Below, one piece after another: positions 45,301 through 54,450 of a stretch of 64,000 nt of DNA; within the stretch, counting starts at the first letter, position 1; every line of letters begins with the position of its first letter. Below the pieces are notes generated by a model. It did no database searches and had not been told where the DNA came from. It saw only the letters and a program-made list of their open reading frames with translations. Both the position numbers and the translations under genes were made by a program. Location: positions 53,697 through 117,696 of the forward strand of contig CAPPGO010000002.1 in the NCBI GenBank assembly GCA_948678575.1, read 5' to 3'. Source of the DNA: an uncultured Clostridia bacterium. Its GTDB lineage: Bacteria; Bacillota; Clostridia; TANB77; CAG-508.

Positions 45301-45410
45301 AGGTTAAACACTCCATAGCCGGGTCATTTCAAAAGCTGATGTCCCTTCCTAAGAAGCATGTATGCGCTTTTGAGCTAACGTGGGTCTTAGGGAACTGTCG
45401 GTCTTAACCT
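45301..45410. ncRNA. structured RNA candidate, possibly 6S-like; strand uncertain
   Basis: A compositionally distinct, more GC-rich block in an intergenic region. AGGTTAA (45301-45307) pairs with TTAACCT (45404-45410), and TTCCTAAGA pairs with TCTTAGGGAA (one bulge), enclosing a structured loop. Length about 110 nt. A long hairpin with an inner bubble recalls 6S RNA but it is shorter than usual, so the family call is weak. It may instead be a leader of rimO. Confidence 0.45.
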
Positions 45411-45471
45411 TACAAAATTATATATATGATATAAAACTGATAATAGTTAAAAAATAAAGAATGGAGAAAAA

Positions 45472-46774
45472 ATGAAAGTAGGATTTGTGTCACTTCGGAT
45501 GTAGTAAAAATCTAGTAGATACTGAAATGTGTATTGGAATGTTCAAAAAAGAAAAATTTGAAATTGTAACAGATCCAAAACAAGCAGATATAATTGTTGT
45601 AAATACATGCGGATTTATTCAAAGTGCAAAAGAAGAAGCTATAAATACAATTTTAGAAATGGCTGAATATAAGCAAAACGGTAATTGTAAATATTTAATA
45701 GTTATAGGATGTTTAGTTCAAAGATATAAAAAAGATTTACAAAAATCAATGCCAGAAGTTGATTTGTTCTTATCTATTAATGATTATGATAATATGTGGG
45801 AACAAATTACTAATTTAATTAATGCGAAAAAATCAATAAATACTTTGAATTATATGAATAGAATAATATCTACTGGTGAGACAACTGCATATTTAAAAAT
45901 TGCAGAGGGATGCTCAAATAGATGTACATATTGTGCCATTCCATATATAAGAGGGCCATATATAAGTAGAAAGATGGAAGACATTTTAGAAGAGGCAAAA
46001 AAACTTGCTGATTCTGGAATTAAAGAACTTATTGTTATTGCACAAGATACTACAAAATATGGAATTGATTTGTATGGTGAAAGTAAGCTTGCAGAGCTTT
46101 TACAAAAACTTTGTGAAATAGATGGATTTAAGTGGATTAGATTTTTATATGCTTATCCTGAAAGTATTACAGATGAATTAATTGAAGTAGTGAAAAATAA
46201 TGATAAAATATGTAAATATTTTGATATTCCACTTCAACATTTTGCTGATTCAGTTTTAAAAAGAATGAATAGACATAGTAATAGTGAAAGTATAGAAAAA
46301 CTAATCGAAAAAATAAGAATAGAGATTCCAGATGTTATTTTGAGAACTACAATGATGGTTGGATTTCCAGGTGAAACAGAGGAAGATTTTTTTGAATTAT
46401 ATGAATTTGTAAATAGAGCTAAATTTGAGAAGATGGGAGCTTTTAAATATTCAAAAGAAGATGGTACGCCTGCTTTTAAAATTAAAGAGCAAATTCATCC
46501 GAAGACAAAAGAGGCACGATTAAATAAATTAATGAAATTAGAGCAAAAAATTGCTACAATAAAACTAGAAGAAAAAATAGGAAATATATATAATAGTTTA
46601 ATTGAAGATTGCACACCAGACAATAAATATTATATAGCAAGAAGCTATATGGATATACCAGATGAAGATGGTGTTATATTTATTGAAAATACAAAGAAAT
46701 TAGAAATCGGTAGCTTTGTAGATTGTATTATAACAGATGTAAAAGATTATGATTTAATTGCAAAATTAAAATAA
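45472..46774 (+). CDS. rimO: ribosomal protein S12 methylthiotransferase RimO, read through CGGA
   Basis: 433 residues when CGGA 45496-45499 is read as Gly9. The N-terminus then reads MKVGFVSLGCSKNLVDTEM, the MTTase signature. Radical-SAM cluster CSNRCTYCAIP (about residues 142-152), TRAM domain at the C-terminus. RimO modifies S12 Asp near the decoding centre. RBS GGAGA before ATG 45472. Without recoding, reading from this start stops after 10 codons. Confidence 0.93.
45496..45499 (+). other. CGGA four-base glycine codon in rimO
   Basis: Zero frame CTT CGG ATG TAG stops two codons later. CGGA as Gly gives FVSLGCSKNL, where Cys10 is an iron-sulfur ligand. Confidence 0.93.
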
Positions 46775-46791
46775 GAAAGGCGGACAGCCTT

Positions 46792-48105
46792 ATGGGAAAA
46801 CAAATTATTAAAATGATTTTCTTAATGATTGTTGTTTTTGGAATTTGTGCTGGGATATATATTCCAATTTCTAGAAACAATGATAAAAAGCAAGAAATAA
46901 AAAAAGTTGAAGAGTTATTTGCTTCTTTACAAAGTAAAGAAGCTCAGATTGCAAAATTTTATACTTATGGTGATACTTTAAATGTTTCAGGAAGTTTAGA
47001 GAATGTAAGTAAGGAAAATTTAGAAAATGTAAAACTTGTAGTAACAGATGGCGAAAACGAGATGACTTATGATTTAGAAACAAAATTAGATAATAAATTA
47101 CTTATGTTCGAAACACCACAAATTAATAAAGCAATAGAGCTCGACAAGTTAAAAGTTGGAGAATATTATGTTTTACTTAGAGTTAAGTTAAACAATAATA
47201 TAAATGCTAGATATTATACATTAAAAAATATTTCTTCATATCCTAATATAGAATATTATACTGTAACTAGAAATAATACGAATAATAAAGTAAAAATTCA
47301 ATTTTTAGAAAAAGAATTAACTGATAAAAAATTTAATTATTTATCATTGAAAGTTGAAAATGTTGAAAATGCAGAGTGTTATGATTTTGTTATAGATAGT
47401 GGACATGGCGGAACTGATAGTGGAGAAAAAGCAAATGGCTATACAGAGGCTAATATTACTTTGGATTATGCAAAAGATTTAAAAGTTAAACTTGAAGAAT
47501 TAGGACTAAAAGTTAAACTTACGAGAGATGATGAAAATACAAGTACATATACTACTACAAATATGTACAATGATAATGGTAGAATAACAGTAGCTTGTGA
47601 AACCAAAGCAAAATATATGATATCTTTTCATGTTAATAATGGAGCAAATGGACTTTCTGGTTTAGAAATATATGCACCAACAAAAAGTAATTTAGATTTT
47701 GCAAAACTGATGGCAAATAAAATTGTTGAAAGTGGTGCAAATTCATATTCAAATAATAGTGGATATAGAAAAGCAGACGGTGTATTTGTATGGAATTTTA
47801 CTAAATCAGTTATTAAACAATTTGAAAATACAGCTAATAAAAAGGGATATGAACCATATAACATAACAATAGATACACCATACCAATATACAATAAGAGA
47901 AGTTGGTGGAATTGCTACAAATGCTTATGCTGATGGAAGAAATTTGTCTTTTTCAGCAAATAGATTTTATAATTCTAATCAAGGAATTGAATGCTATCAA
48001 GTTGAACTAGGTTATATAAAAAATGATTTAGATAAAATGTTATATAATAGAGAAGCTTATATAAATTCAATAACATTAAGTATAAAAGAATATTTGAATT
48101 TATAG
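46792..48105 (+). CDS. N-acetylmuramoyl-L-alanine amidase (Amidase_3)
   Basis: 437 residues: membrane anchor at about 5-25, a beta-rich domain (about 40-195), then the zinc amidase domain with VIDSGHGGTDSGEKA (His about 206), LTRDD, FHVNNGANG and a C-terminal ECYQVELGYI (Glu about 404). Cleaves peptide stems from glycan strands. An insert between the zinc motifs at about 300-390 is longer than in simple family members. Confidence 0.9.
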   Translation: MGKQIIKMIFLMIVVFGICAGIYIPISRNNDKKQEIKKVEELFASLQSKEAQIAKFYTYGDTLNVSGSLENVSKENLENVKLVVTDGENEMTYDLETKLDNKLLMFETPQINKAIELDKLKVGEYYVLLRVKLNNNINARYYTLKNISSYPNIEYYTVTRNNTNNKVKIQFLEKELTDKKFNYLSLKVENVENAECYDFVIDSGHGGTDSGEKANGYTEANITLDYAKDLKVKLEELGLKVKLTRDDENTSTYTTTNMYNDNGRITVACETKAKYMISFHVNNGANGLSGLEIYAPTKSNLDFAKLMANKIVESGANSYSNNSGYRKADGVFVWNFTKSVIKQFENTANKKGYEPYNITIDTPYQYTIREVGGIATNAYADGRNLSFSANRFYNSNQGIECYQVELGYIKNDLDKMLYNREAYINSITLSIKEYLNL

Positions 48106-48132
48106 TAATAATAAATTTATAGTTGTCCTAAG

Positions 48133-48257
48133 AAAAAGTTAATTATATATTTTTTTCGTTCTCCCCATTCTAAAAATTTCATTAAAAGCTTTTTTAGCTT
48201 TTAGAAATTTTTGAACGGTCCCCACCCACCACTCAAAAATACTATAATTAACTTTTT
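48133..48257. repeat. MITE-like palindromic element
   Basis: 15-bp perfect terminal inverted repeats (48133-48147, 48243-48257), about 125 bp long, with an inner hairpin TAAAAATTTC/GAAATTTTTG and no gene. Its ends carry the same AAAAAGTTAATTATA motif. It lies between the amidase and ppaC. Confidence 0.55.
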
Positions 48258-48345
48258 TGTGAGTTGTTAAAATTTTATAATAATATTGATTTTTAATGTG
48301 AAATGTTATATTATAATGTAAAATTAGAAAGAATGGAGATAAAAA

Positions 48346-49263
48346 ATGGGAAAAACACTTATTTTTGGACATAAAAATCCAGATACAGATTCAATAACAT
48401 CAAGTATAGTAATGGCTAATTTAGAAAAAAAATTAGGAAATGATGTAGAAGCATGTAGATTAGGAAATATTAATAAAGAAACAGAATATGTTTTAAATTA
48501 TTTAGGAATGGAAGCTCCAAAACTTATAGAAGATGCAGAAGATGGAACAGAAGTTATTTTAGTAGATACTTCAAATCCAGGAGAGTCAATTCCAAACTTA
48601 GAAAATGTACAAATAAAAAAAGTAGTAGATCATCATAGAGTTGCTCTTACAACTCCTTATCCTTTATATTTTAGAACAGAACCAGTTGGTTGTACACAAA
48701 CTGTTATGTACAAATTATATAAAGAAAACAATGTAGAAATAGATAAAACTATTGCTACTCTTATGGTTTCAGCAATTATCTCTGATACATTATTATTCAA
48801 ATCACCAACATGTACTGATGAAGATAAAAAAGTTGCAACAGAACTTGCAAAAATTGCAGAAATAGACATGGATGTTTATGGAATGGACATGTTAAAAGCT
48901 GGTACAGATTTGAGCTCATTTACAATCGAAGAAATATTAAAATTAGATGCTAAGGAAACAAATTTAAAAGATAAAAAATCAATAATTGCGCAAGTAAATA
49001 CAGCTTCAATAGATGACGTCTTAACAATGAAATCTGAGTTAGAAGCTGGTATGCAAAAAATAATTGCAGAAAATGATTTAGATTTATTTATGTTTGTTAT
49101 AACAGATATTATTGAAAGTAATTCAAAAGCAATAGTATTAGGAAATTCCGCAAATATTGCTGAAAAAGCATATAATGAAAAAATTGTAGATAATGTTATA
49201 GAATTAAAAGGTGTAGTTTCAAGAAAGAAACAAATAGTTCCTATAATGACAGAAAATGCGTAA
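48346..49263 (+). CDS. ppaC: manganese-dependent inorganic pyrophosphatase
   Basis: 305 residues, DHH family: GHKNPDTDSITSS (residues 8-20), ILVDTSN, VDHHRV and the C-terminal SRKKQIVP motif. Hydrolyses pyrophosphate. Full length. Confidence 0.95.
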   Translation: MGKTLIFGHKNPDTDSITSSIVMANLEKKLGNDVEACRLGNINKETEYVLNYLGMEAPKLIEDAEDGTEVILVDTSNPGESIPNLENVQIKKVVDHHRVALTTPYPLYFRTEPVGCTQTVMYKLYKENNVEIDKTIATLMVSAIISDTLLFKSPTCTDEDKKVATELAKIAEIDMDVYGMDMLKAGTDLSSFTIEEILKLDAKETNLKDKKSIIAQVNTASIDDVLTMKSELEAGMQKIIAENDLDLFMFVITDIIESNSKAIVLGNSANIAEKAYNEKIVDNVIELKGVVSRKKQIVPIMTENA

Positions 49264-49268
49264 AATAC

Positions 49269-49306
49269 AAAAAATTCTCCTAGATTGAACACTTGGAGAA
49301 TTTTTT
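49269..49306 (+). terminator. terminator of ppaC
   Basis: 12-bp stem AAAAAATTCTCC/GGAGAATTTTTT. Confidence 0.85.
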
Positions 49307-49307
49307 A

Positions 49308-49336
49308 TTGAAAAAAGACAAAAAACGTGTTATAAT
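49308..49336 (+). promoter_or_regulatory. promoter of the second GC-rich orphan cassette
   Basis: TTGAAA (49308-49313), 17-nt spacer, TATAAT (49331-49336), followed by about 100 nt of untranslated leader. Confidence 0.6.
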
Positions 49337-49440
49337 ATATATGTATTTTTATGGGATTTACCCATTTGTTCGAAACTGACTCGTAACTCAAAAACATCAA
49401 AGATTTGACAGTAAAAAATTGCGAAAGGAGGAATAATCTT

Positions 49441-49590
49441 ATGATGCAGATTAGAGCGTGTATTGAGTTAACAAGGCGGTATTTGTTAGAGAGACGAAAA
49501 AAAAGAGAGTGTAAGAAATCGAATCGGAAGATGAGTATCATGATGATACAGAAGTTGCGTGATAAGATGAACGTACGACATCTATGGTGA
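49441..49590 (+). CDS. short basic orphan ORF with two in-frame CGG codons
   Basis: 49 residues after AAAGGAGG, strongly basic (MMQIRACIELTRRYLLERRK..). Codons AGG, GCG, CGG and GTG differ from neighbours, suggesting transfer. CGG lies at 49477-49479 and 49516-49518. Reading the first as CGGT-Gly would end translation after two more codons. It is flanked by its own promoter and a strong terminator. Whether it is expressed as a protein is uncertain. Confidence 0.4.
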   Translation: MMQIRACIELTRRYLLERRKKRECKKSNRKMSIMMIQKLRDKMNVRHLW

Positions 49591-49624
49591 GATTTATAAC
49601 CGATTTTTCTCTACATAACGCCTG

Positions 49625-49669
49625 AAACAGACATCGGAGAGCTAATGCCGATGTCTGTTTTCTTTTTTT
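49625..49669 (+). terminator. strong terminator of the second orphan cassette
   Basis: 13-bp perfect stem AAACAGACATCGG/CCGATGTCTGTTT with a T-run. Confidence 0.85.
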
Positions 49670-49740
49670 AAAATAAATATATATTTTTGTCGAAAGATGT
49701 GATATAATCTAATCGAAATTATAGCAAGAGGAGGTCAGTA

Positions 49741-51447
49741 ATGAATCCAAAAAAAGTGATAATCATAGCAATAATTATAATTGTTTGTATAGTAGGATTT
49801 TTTGTATTGAAAACTAATATGAAAACCAATGTTTCAATTGAGAAGCTTCAGCAAATTCCTTATGAATATTTTGTATTATATGCAAAAAACGATAAAACGG
49901 GTGTAGTTGATAAAACAGGAAAAATTCTAATTGAACCTAAATATACAAATATATATATTCCAAATCCTTCAAAAGATGTATTTATTTGTTCTAATGAGGA
50001 TGAGAGTAAAATTTTAAATAAATCTGGTGAAGAAATATATAAAGATTATGAAGAAGTTACTTATTTGGAAACCTCAGAAGCTACTGAGTTAGTATTAGAA
50101 AGTCAAGTTTTAAAATACAAAAATGATGGACTTTATGGTGTTTTAAGCATTGATGGAGAAGTACTAACAGAACCTATTTATGAAGCTGTTACAAGCTTAC
50201 CAAACAAACCAGGAGCGCTTTTAGTAAAAAAAGAAGGCTTGTATGGAGTTATAGATATAACTGGAAAAGAAATTATTCCAGTAAAGTATGATAGTATTAC
50301 AGGTGATGAGTATTGTCTTCAAGATTATGGATATGCATTGGCTGGATATATAGTATCTACAAAAACAGATACTGGTGTAATGTATGGATATATAGATTAT
50401 TCTGGAAAATCAGTGCTAAGTTTGCAATATGAAACAATTTCTCGTGTACTAGAATATGACAATACAGAAGATATATATTTGGTGGTAAGAAACAAAGGAA
50501 AAAGAGGAGTTTTTAAAAACGGTAAACAAATAATAGATTTTAATTATCAATCTATAAACTATTCAGACAATTCTGATGTATTTATTGTAGAAAAAACAGG
50601 AAAATATGGATTTTTTACAAATGAAGGTAAGAAAATATTAGATACTAAATACACAAAATATGGAATTGCTGGTGATTATATTTCTGTTCAAGATGGAGAA
50701 AATACAATATTATATGATTTAAATGGAAATGTGATAAATAAAGACAAATATTTATCAATGATAGAAGTTGAAAATTCTTCATATTTTATTGCTGTAAATG
50801 AAGAAGGATTTTATAATATTATTAGCAAAGATACACAAATTAATGAGAATTATACATATATAACCTATGCTTTTGATGATTATTTTATATTTACAAATAC
50901 AGAAAATAAATCAGGAATACTTAATATTTGGAAAGGTACAGTTTTAGAACCGGAATATACATCTATTGTAAATATTGACGGAACGAAATTATTTGAAGTT
51001 AAAAATGAAGCTGGTGAAGTTAGCATATATGATTCAAATATAGAAAAAGTATACACAATGCATGGAGCAATTGTGGAAAAAATAGACGATAAATATGTTA
51101 GAATGTATTCAGATACACAAATTCAATTCTTTGATAATACAGGAAAATCTGTATCAAATACAGAAGTATTTAAAGAAAGAAGATTATATGCATATTCACA
51201 AGATGGAAAATGGGGCTTTAAAAATAAAGAAGGAAAAGTTGTGATTGAAGCTCAGTATGATATAGTTACAGGTGTTAATAAATATGGATTTTCTGGCGTA
51301 AAAAAAGATGGAAAATGGGGAGTAGTTGATGATACAGGAAAAGTTATAGTAGAACCAACTTATGAATTAGAAACATATTATTTTCCAGATTTTGTTGGAA
51401 AGTATCAATTAGAACTTATAGATACATTACATTGTTTAGAAGTTTAG
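49741..51447 (+). CDS. WG-repeat protein with membrane anchor
   Basis: 568 residues: signal anchor at about 6-23, then many WG-type repeats of about 40-45 residues (GVVDKTGKILIEPKYT, YGVIDITGKEIIPVKYD, WGFKNKEGKVVIEAQYD, WGVVDDTGKVIVEPTYE) spread to the C-terminus. WG repeats form a beta-rich surface or periplasm-like domain of unknown role. AGGAGG RBS. Confidence 0.88.
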   Translation: MNPKKVIIIAIIIIVCIVGFFVLKTNMKTNVSIEKLQQIPYEYFVLYAKNDKTGVVDKTGKILIEPKYTNIYIPNPSKDVFICSNEDESKILNKSGEEIYKDYEEVTYLETSEATELVLESQVLKYKNDGLYGVLSIDGEVLTEPIYEAVTSLPNKPGALLVKKEGLYGVIDITGKEIIPVKYDSITGDEYCLQDYGYALAGYIVSTKTDTGVMYGYIDYSGKSVLSLQYETISRVLEYDNTEDIYLVVRNKGKRGVFKNGKQIIDFNYQSINYSDNSDVFIVEKTGKYGFFTNEGKKILDTKYTKYGIAGDYISVQDGENTILYDLNGNVINKDKYLSMIEVENSSYFIAVNEEGFYNIISKDTQINENYTYITYAFDDYFIFTNTENKSGILNIWKGTVLEPEYTSIVNIDGTKLFEVKNEAGEVSIYDSNIEKVYTMHGAIVEKIDDKYVRMYSDTQIQFFDNTGKSVSNTEVFKERRLYAYSQDGKWGFKNKEGKVVIEAQYDIVTGVNKYGFSGVKKDGKWGVVDDTGKVIVEPTYELETYYFPDFVGKYQLELIDTLHCLEV

Positions 51448-51509
51448 AAATGAGGTTGAGAGTAAGTATAATATAATTTAAATTATTTCAACCAGAAACG
51501 AGATATAAA

Positions 51510-52739
51510 ATGAAAGTTATAGTAATTGGTGGAGGACCAGCAGGAATGCTTTCTGCGATTTCTTCTGCAAGATTAAATAATAAAGTTACATTAATAGAAA
51601 AAAATAATATATTGGGCAAAAAAATGCTTATTACAGGCAAAGGAAGATGCAATATAACTAGTTCAATAGATATAGACGAATTTATTAAAAATATTCCAGG
51701 GAATGGAAAATTCTTATATAGTAGTTTTCAAAATTTTAATAATGAAGATATAATAAACTTATTAAAAAATAATGGATTAGAAGTAAAAGAAGAACGAGGA
51801 AATAGAGTTTTTCCAGTAACAGATAAAGCACAAAGTGTAGTAGATGCTTTAATAAGTGAAATAAAAAAATATAATATTGATATAAAACTTAATAAAAATG
51901 TTTCAGAAATTTTAGTAAAAAGTAATGAAGTTTGTGGAGTTAAGTTAGATAATGGAGAAGAAATTTCTGCTACAAAAGTAATTTTGGCAACAGGTGGAAA
52001 AAGTTATTCAAGTACAGGTTCTAATGGAGATGGTTATGAAATATCTAAAAAATTAGGACATACAATAGTAGAACCACGAGGTTCTTTGGTTCCAATGACA
52101 GCAGATGTAAGTTTATGTCAAAGTCTGCAAGGATTATCTTTAAGAAATGTTAAAATTTTAATAAAAGATGTAGAAAAAAATAAAAAAATATATGATGATT
52201 TTGGAGAAATGTTATTTACACATTTTGGAGTAAGTGGTCCTACAATATTATCAGCATCAGCACATTTGTTAAGATATAAAAATTTTGGTAAGAATAATAT
52301 AAAATTATTTATAGATTTGAAACCAGCACTAGACAATGAAGCTTTGGATTTAAGAGTACGAAGAGATTTTGAAGAATTCAAAAATAAAGATTTTAAAAAT
52401 AGTTTAGAAAAGTTATTACCACAGAAAATGATACCAGTAATTATAGAACTTTCAAAAATAAATCCTAATAAAAAAGTAAATGAAATTACAAGAGAAGAAA
52501 GACTTGACCTAGTTAAATTAATTAAAAATTTTGAAGTTACAATTACTGGTTTTAGACCAGTAGATGAAGCAATAGTAACTGCTGGTGGTATATCTATTAA
52601 AGAGATTGATCCAAAAACAATGGAATCAAAAATTATATCTGGATTGTTTTTTGCAGGTGAAATAATAGATGTAGATGCTTATACAGGTGGATTTAATTTA
52701 CAAATTGCATATTCAACAGGTTTTACAGCAGGAATGTAA
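51510..52739 (+). CDS. HI0933/BaiN-like FAD-dependent oxidoreductase
   Basis: 409 residues: FAD dinucleotide loop VIGGGPAGMLSAI (about 4-16), GKGRCNITSS, ATGGKSYSSTGSNGDGYE and C-terminal GGFNLQIAYSTGFTAGM. Family of flavoproteins annotated as aminoacetone oxidase or NAD(P)-dependent; substrate not certain. Confidence 0.9.
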   Translation: MKVIVIGGGPAGMLSAISSARLNNKVTLIEKNNILGKKMLITGKGRCNITSSIDIDEFIKNIPGNGKFLYSSFQNFNNEDIINLLKNNGLEVKEERGNRVFPVTDKAQSVVDALISEIKKYNIDIKLNKNVSEILVKSNEVCGVKLDNGEEISATKVILATGGKSYSSTGSNGDGYEISKKLGHTIVEPRGSLVPMTADVSLCQSLQGLSLRNVKILIKDVEKNKKIYDDFGEMLFTHFGVSGPTILSASAHLLRYKNFGKNNIKLFIDLKPALDNEALDLRVRRDFEEFKNKDFKNSLEKLLPQKMIPVIIELSKINPNKKVNEITREERLDLVKLIKNFEVTITGFRPVDEAIVTAGGISIKEIDPKTMESKIISGLFFAGEIIDVDAYTGGFNLQIAYSTGFTAGM

Positions 52740-52760
52740 AAAAATATAAGGGGAATAGTT

Positions 52761-54437
52761 ATGAATAAAATTAAAAAAATTTTTTCAGGAATGATAGATT
52801 CAGTAAAAGAAACTTTCAATAGATTTCCAGTAACAACAATATTAGTGTTTATATTAACTTTAATTACAGCTTTTTTAATTATTGATACAGATTTTTCAAA
52901 AAGCGTAGATGAATTAATTGCACATATCGTTTGCATAGGTGGATTTACAGCAGTAGCTACTTGGTTTGTTGAATCAATTTTTGAAGATAAAAAGAATGTT
53001 AAAAGAAATATAGCTTATATAATTAGTTTTATAATTGCTATTTTAATAGATAGAGCTATAAAACATGAATGGATAGAAGAATCAATATTAGCAAGATGGA
53101 TTTGTGAATATGTAATTGCTTGTTTTTTAGGTGCTGTTTATGTTTTAATAAAAAAATCAGATATTAAATTTGAAAAATATATTTTGAATTTAATATTGAA
53201 TTTGAAAAGAGCATCAATAATATTTGGTATAGTTTCAATTGGATTTTTAATTTTATATGCAATATTTACAGTATTAATATTAAACTCTCTAAAATTTTAT
53301 ATAGTTTTAAAAATAATTTGTTTATTTACTGGTTTTTATTATATTCCAGTGGTTATGAATGCTTTTGCAAACAAAGAGGCAGAAGACACCAAATTTAATA
53401 GAGCAGTTTTTTCAAAAGTATTACTACCTTTGATTGCACTTGCAATGATTATTGTTTACATGTATATAGTAAAAATATTTTTAATTACAGAAGTTCCAAA
53501 AAATGAATTATTTAGTATTTTATCTATGATTTTTGTTTTTGCATTTCCAGTATATATAGTAAATAAAAATTATGCTGAAAAAGATACAGTTCTTTATAAA
53601 GTAAATAGAGTAATACCATATTTATATATACCATTTATATTTTTACAAATGTATGCAATGGGAATTAGAATTAACGAATATGGGGTAACAACATCAAGAT
53701 ATATGGCAATTATACTAATCATTTATGAAATTGGTGCAATTGTATTATCAGTTGTTAAAGAAAGTGAAAAATTGAGAGAAATAGTATTATTCACTATTTT
53801 ATTAAGTGTAATAATATTTGTAACTCCTATGAATTACGATACACTTCCAAAATTGAGTCAAAAAAGAATAGTAGATAAATATGTAGCAAATGGTGTTAAA
53901 TTTGATGATTTAGATGAAATTAATCAAAAGAAATTTTCAGGAGCATACAAGTATATAAAATATGATGAAGAATATATCAACCCAGCTTTATCACAAGTTG
54001 AAAAAGAAAAATTATCATCATATAATACTTATAGAAATTCATATAACGATCATCAAGAAGAAAATGTATATGTAACATTAAATAAAACAGTAGATGCATT
54101 AAATATAGAAGGTTATAGTAAAATATATGAAATACCTTATAGTTATAATGATGAGGGGACAGTTGTTGAATATAAAAGATCTAAATATACATCTACTTAT
54201 GGTAAGGAATATAATACGGATATAGAATTTTCTGTTGATTTAGCACAATATATTAATCAACTAATTGAATCTTATGAAATAAGTCAAGAAACAGCAGATA
54301 GAGTATTTAAAGAAATGTCTATTGTTAATATTGATGGAAACCGAGATTTATATTTAACAGAATTAGCATTTCGTTATGATAAGAGTAATAAAGAGGTAGA
54401 AAATATTAGAATAGAAGGATTCTTACTTGAAAAATAA
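52761..54437 (+). CDS. DUF4153-like multi-pass membrane protein
   Basis: 558 residues: about ten membrane helices in the first 370 residues, then a soluble C-terminal domain of mixed alpha/beta at about 375-558. General layout matches DUF4153 proteins. Role unknown. Starts 21 nt after the flavoprotein gene and ends 13 nt before yigZ, so one operon. Confidence 0.65.
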   Translation: MNKIKKIFSGMIDSVKETFNRFPVTTILVFILTLITAFLIIDTDFSKSVDELIAHIVCIGGFTAVATWFVESIFEDKKNVKRNIAYIISFIIAILIDRAIKHEWIEESILARWICEYVIACFLGAVYVLIKKSDIKFEKYILNLILNLKRASIIFGIVSIGFLILYAIFTVLILNSLKFYIVLKIICLFTGFYYIPVVMNAFANKEAEDTKFNRAVFSKVLLPLIALAMIIVYMYIVKIFLITEVPKNELFSILSMIFVFAFPVYIVNKNYAEKDTVLYKVNRVIPYLYIPFIFLQMYAMGIRINEYGVTTSRYMAIILIIYEIGAIVLSVVKESEKLREIVLFTILLSVIIFVTPMNYDTLPKLSQKRIVDKYVANGVKFDDLDEINQKKFSGAYKYIKYDEEYINPALSQVEKEKLSSYNTYRNSYNDHQEENVYVTLNKTVDALNIEGYSKIYEIPYSYNDEGTVVEYKRSKYTSTYGKEYNTDIEFSVDLAQYINQLIESYEISQETADRVFKEMSIVNIDGNRDLYLTELAFRYDKSNKEVENIRIEGFLLEK

Positions 54438-54450
54438 TTAAGGAGTTAAT

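Noticed and set aside
45301..45410. T-box, SAM riboswitch or SRP RNA at this structured block
   Set aside because: I could not find the conserved cores of these families.
5946..45499. Explaining the seven frameshifts as sequencing or assembly errors
   Set aside because: Errors concentrate in homopolymers and are random in base. All seven are one C before a GGN glycine codon, never in the many A/T runs present.
5946..45499. CGG reassigned as a three-base codon to another amino acid
   Set aside because: A triplet reading leaves the wrong frame downstream at every site and meets stops within a few codons.
5946..45499. Ordinary +1 slippage of the P-site tRNA at a hungry CGG codon
   Set aside because: The preceding codons (TCT, ATT, ACT, ACT, GAG, CTT, CTT) offer no common re-pairing one base on. 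The protein product would be the same, so this is less likely rather than excluded.
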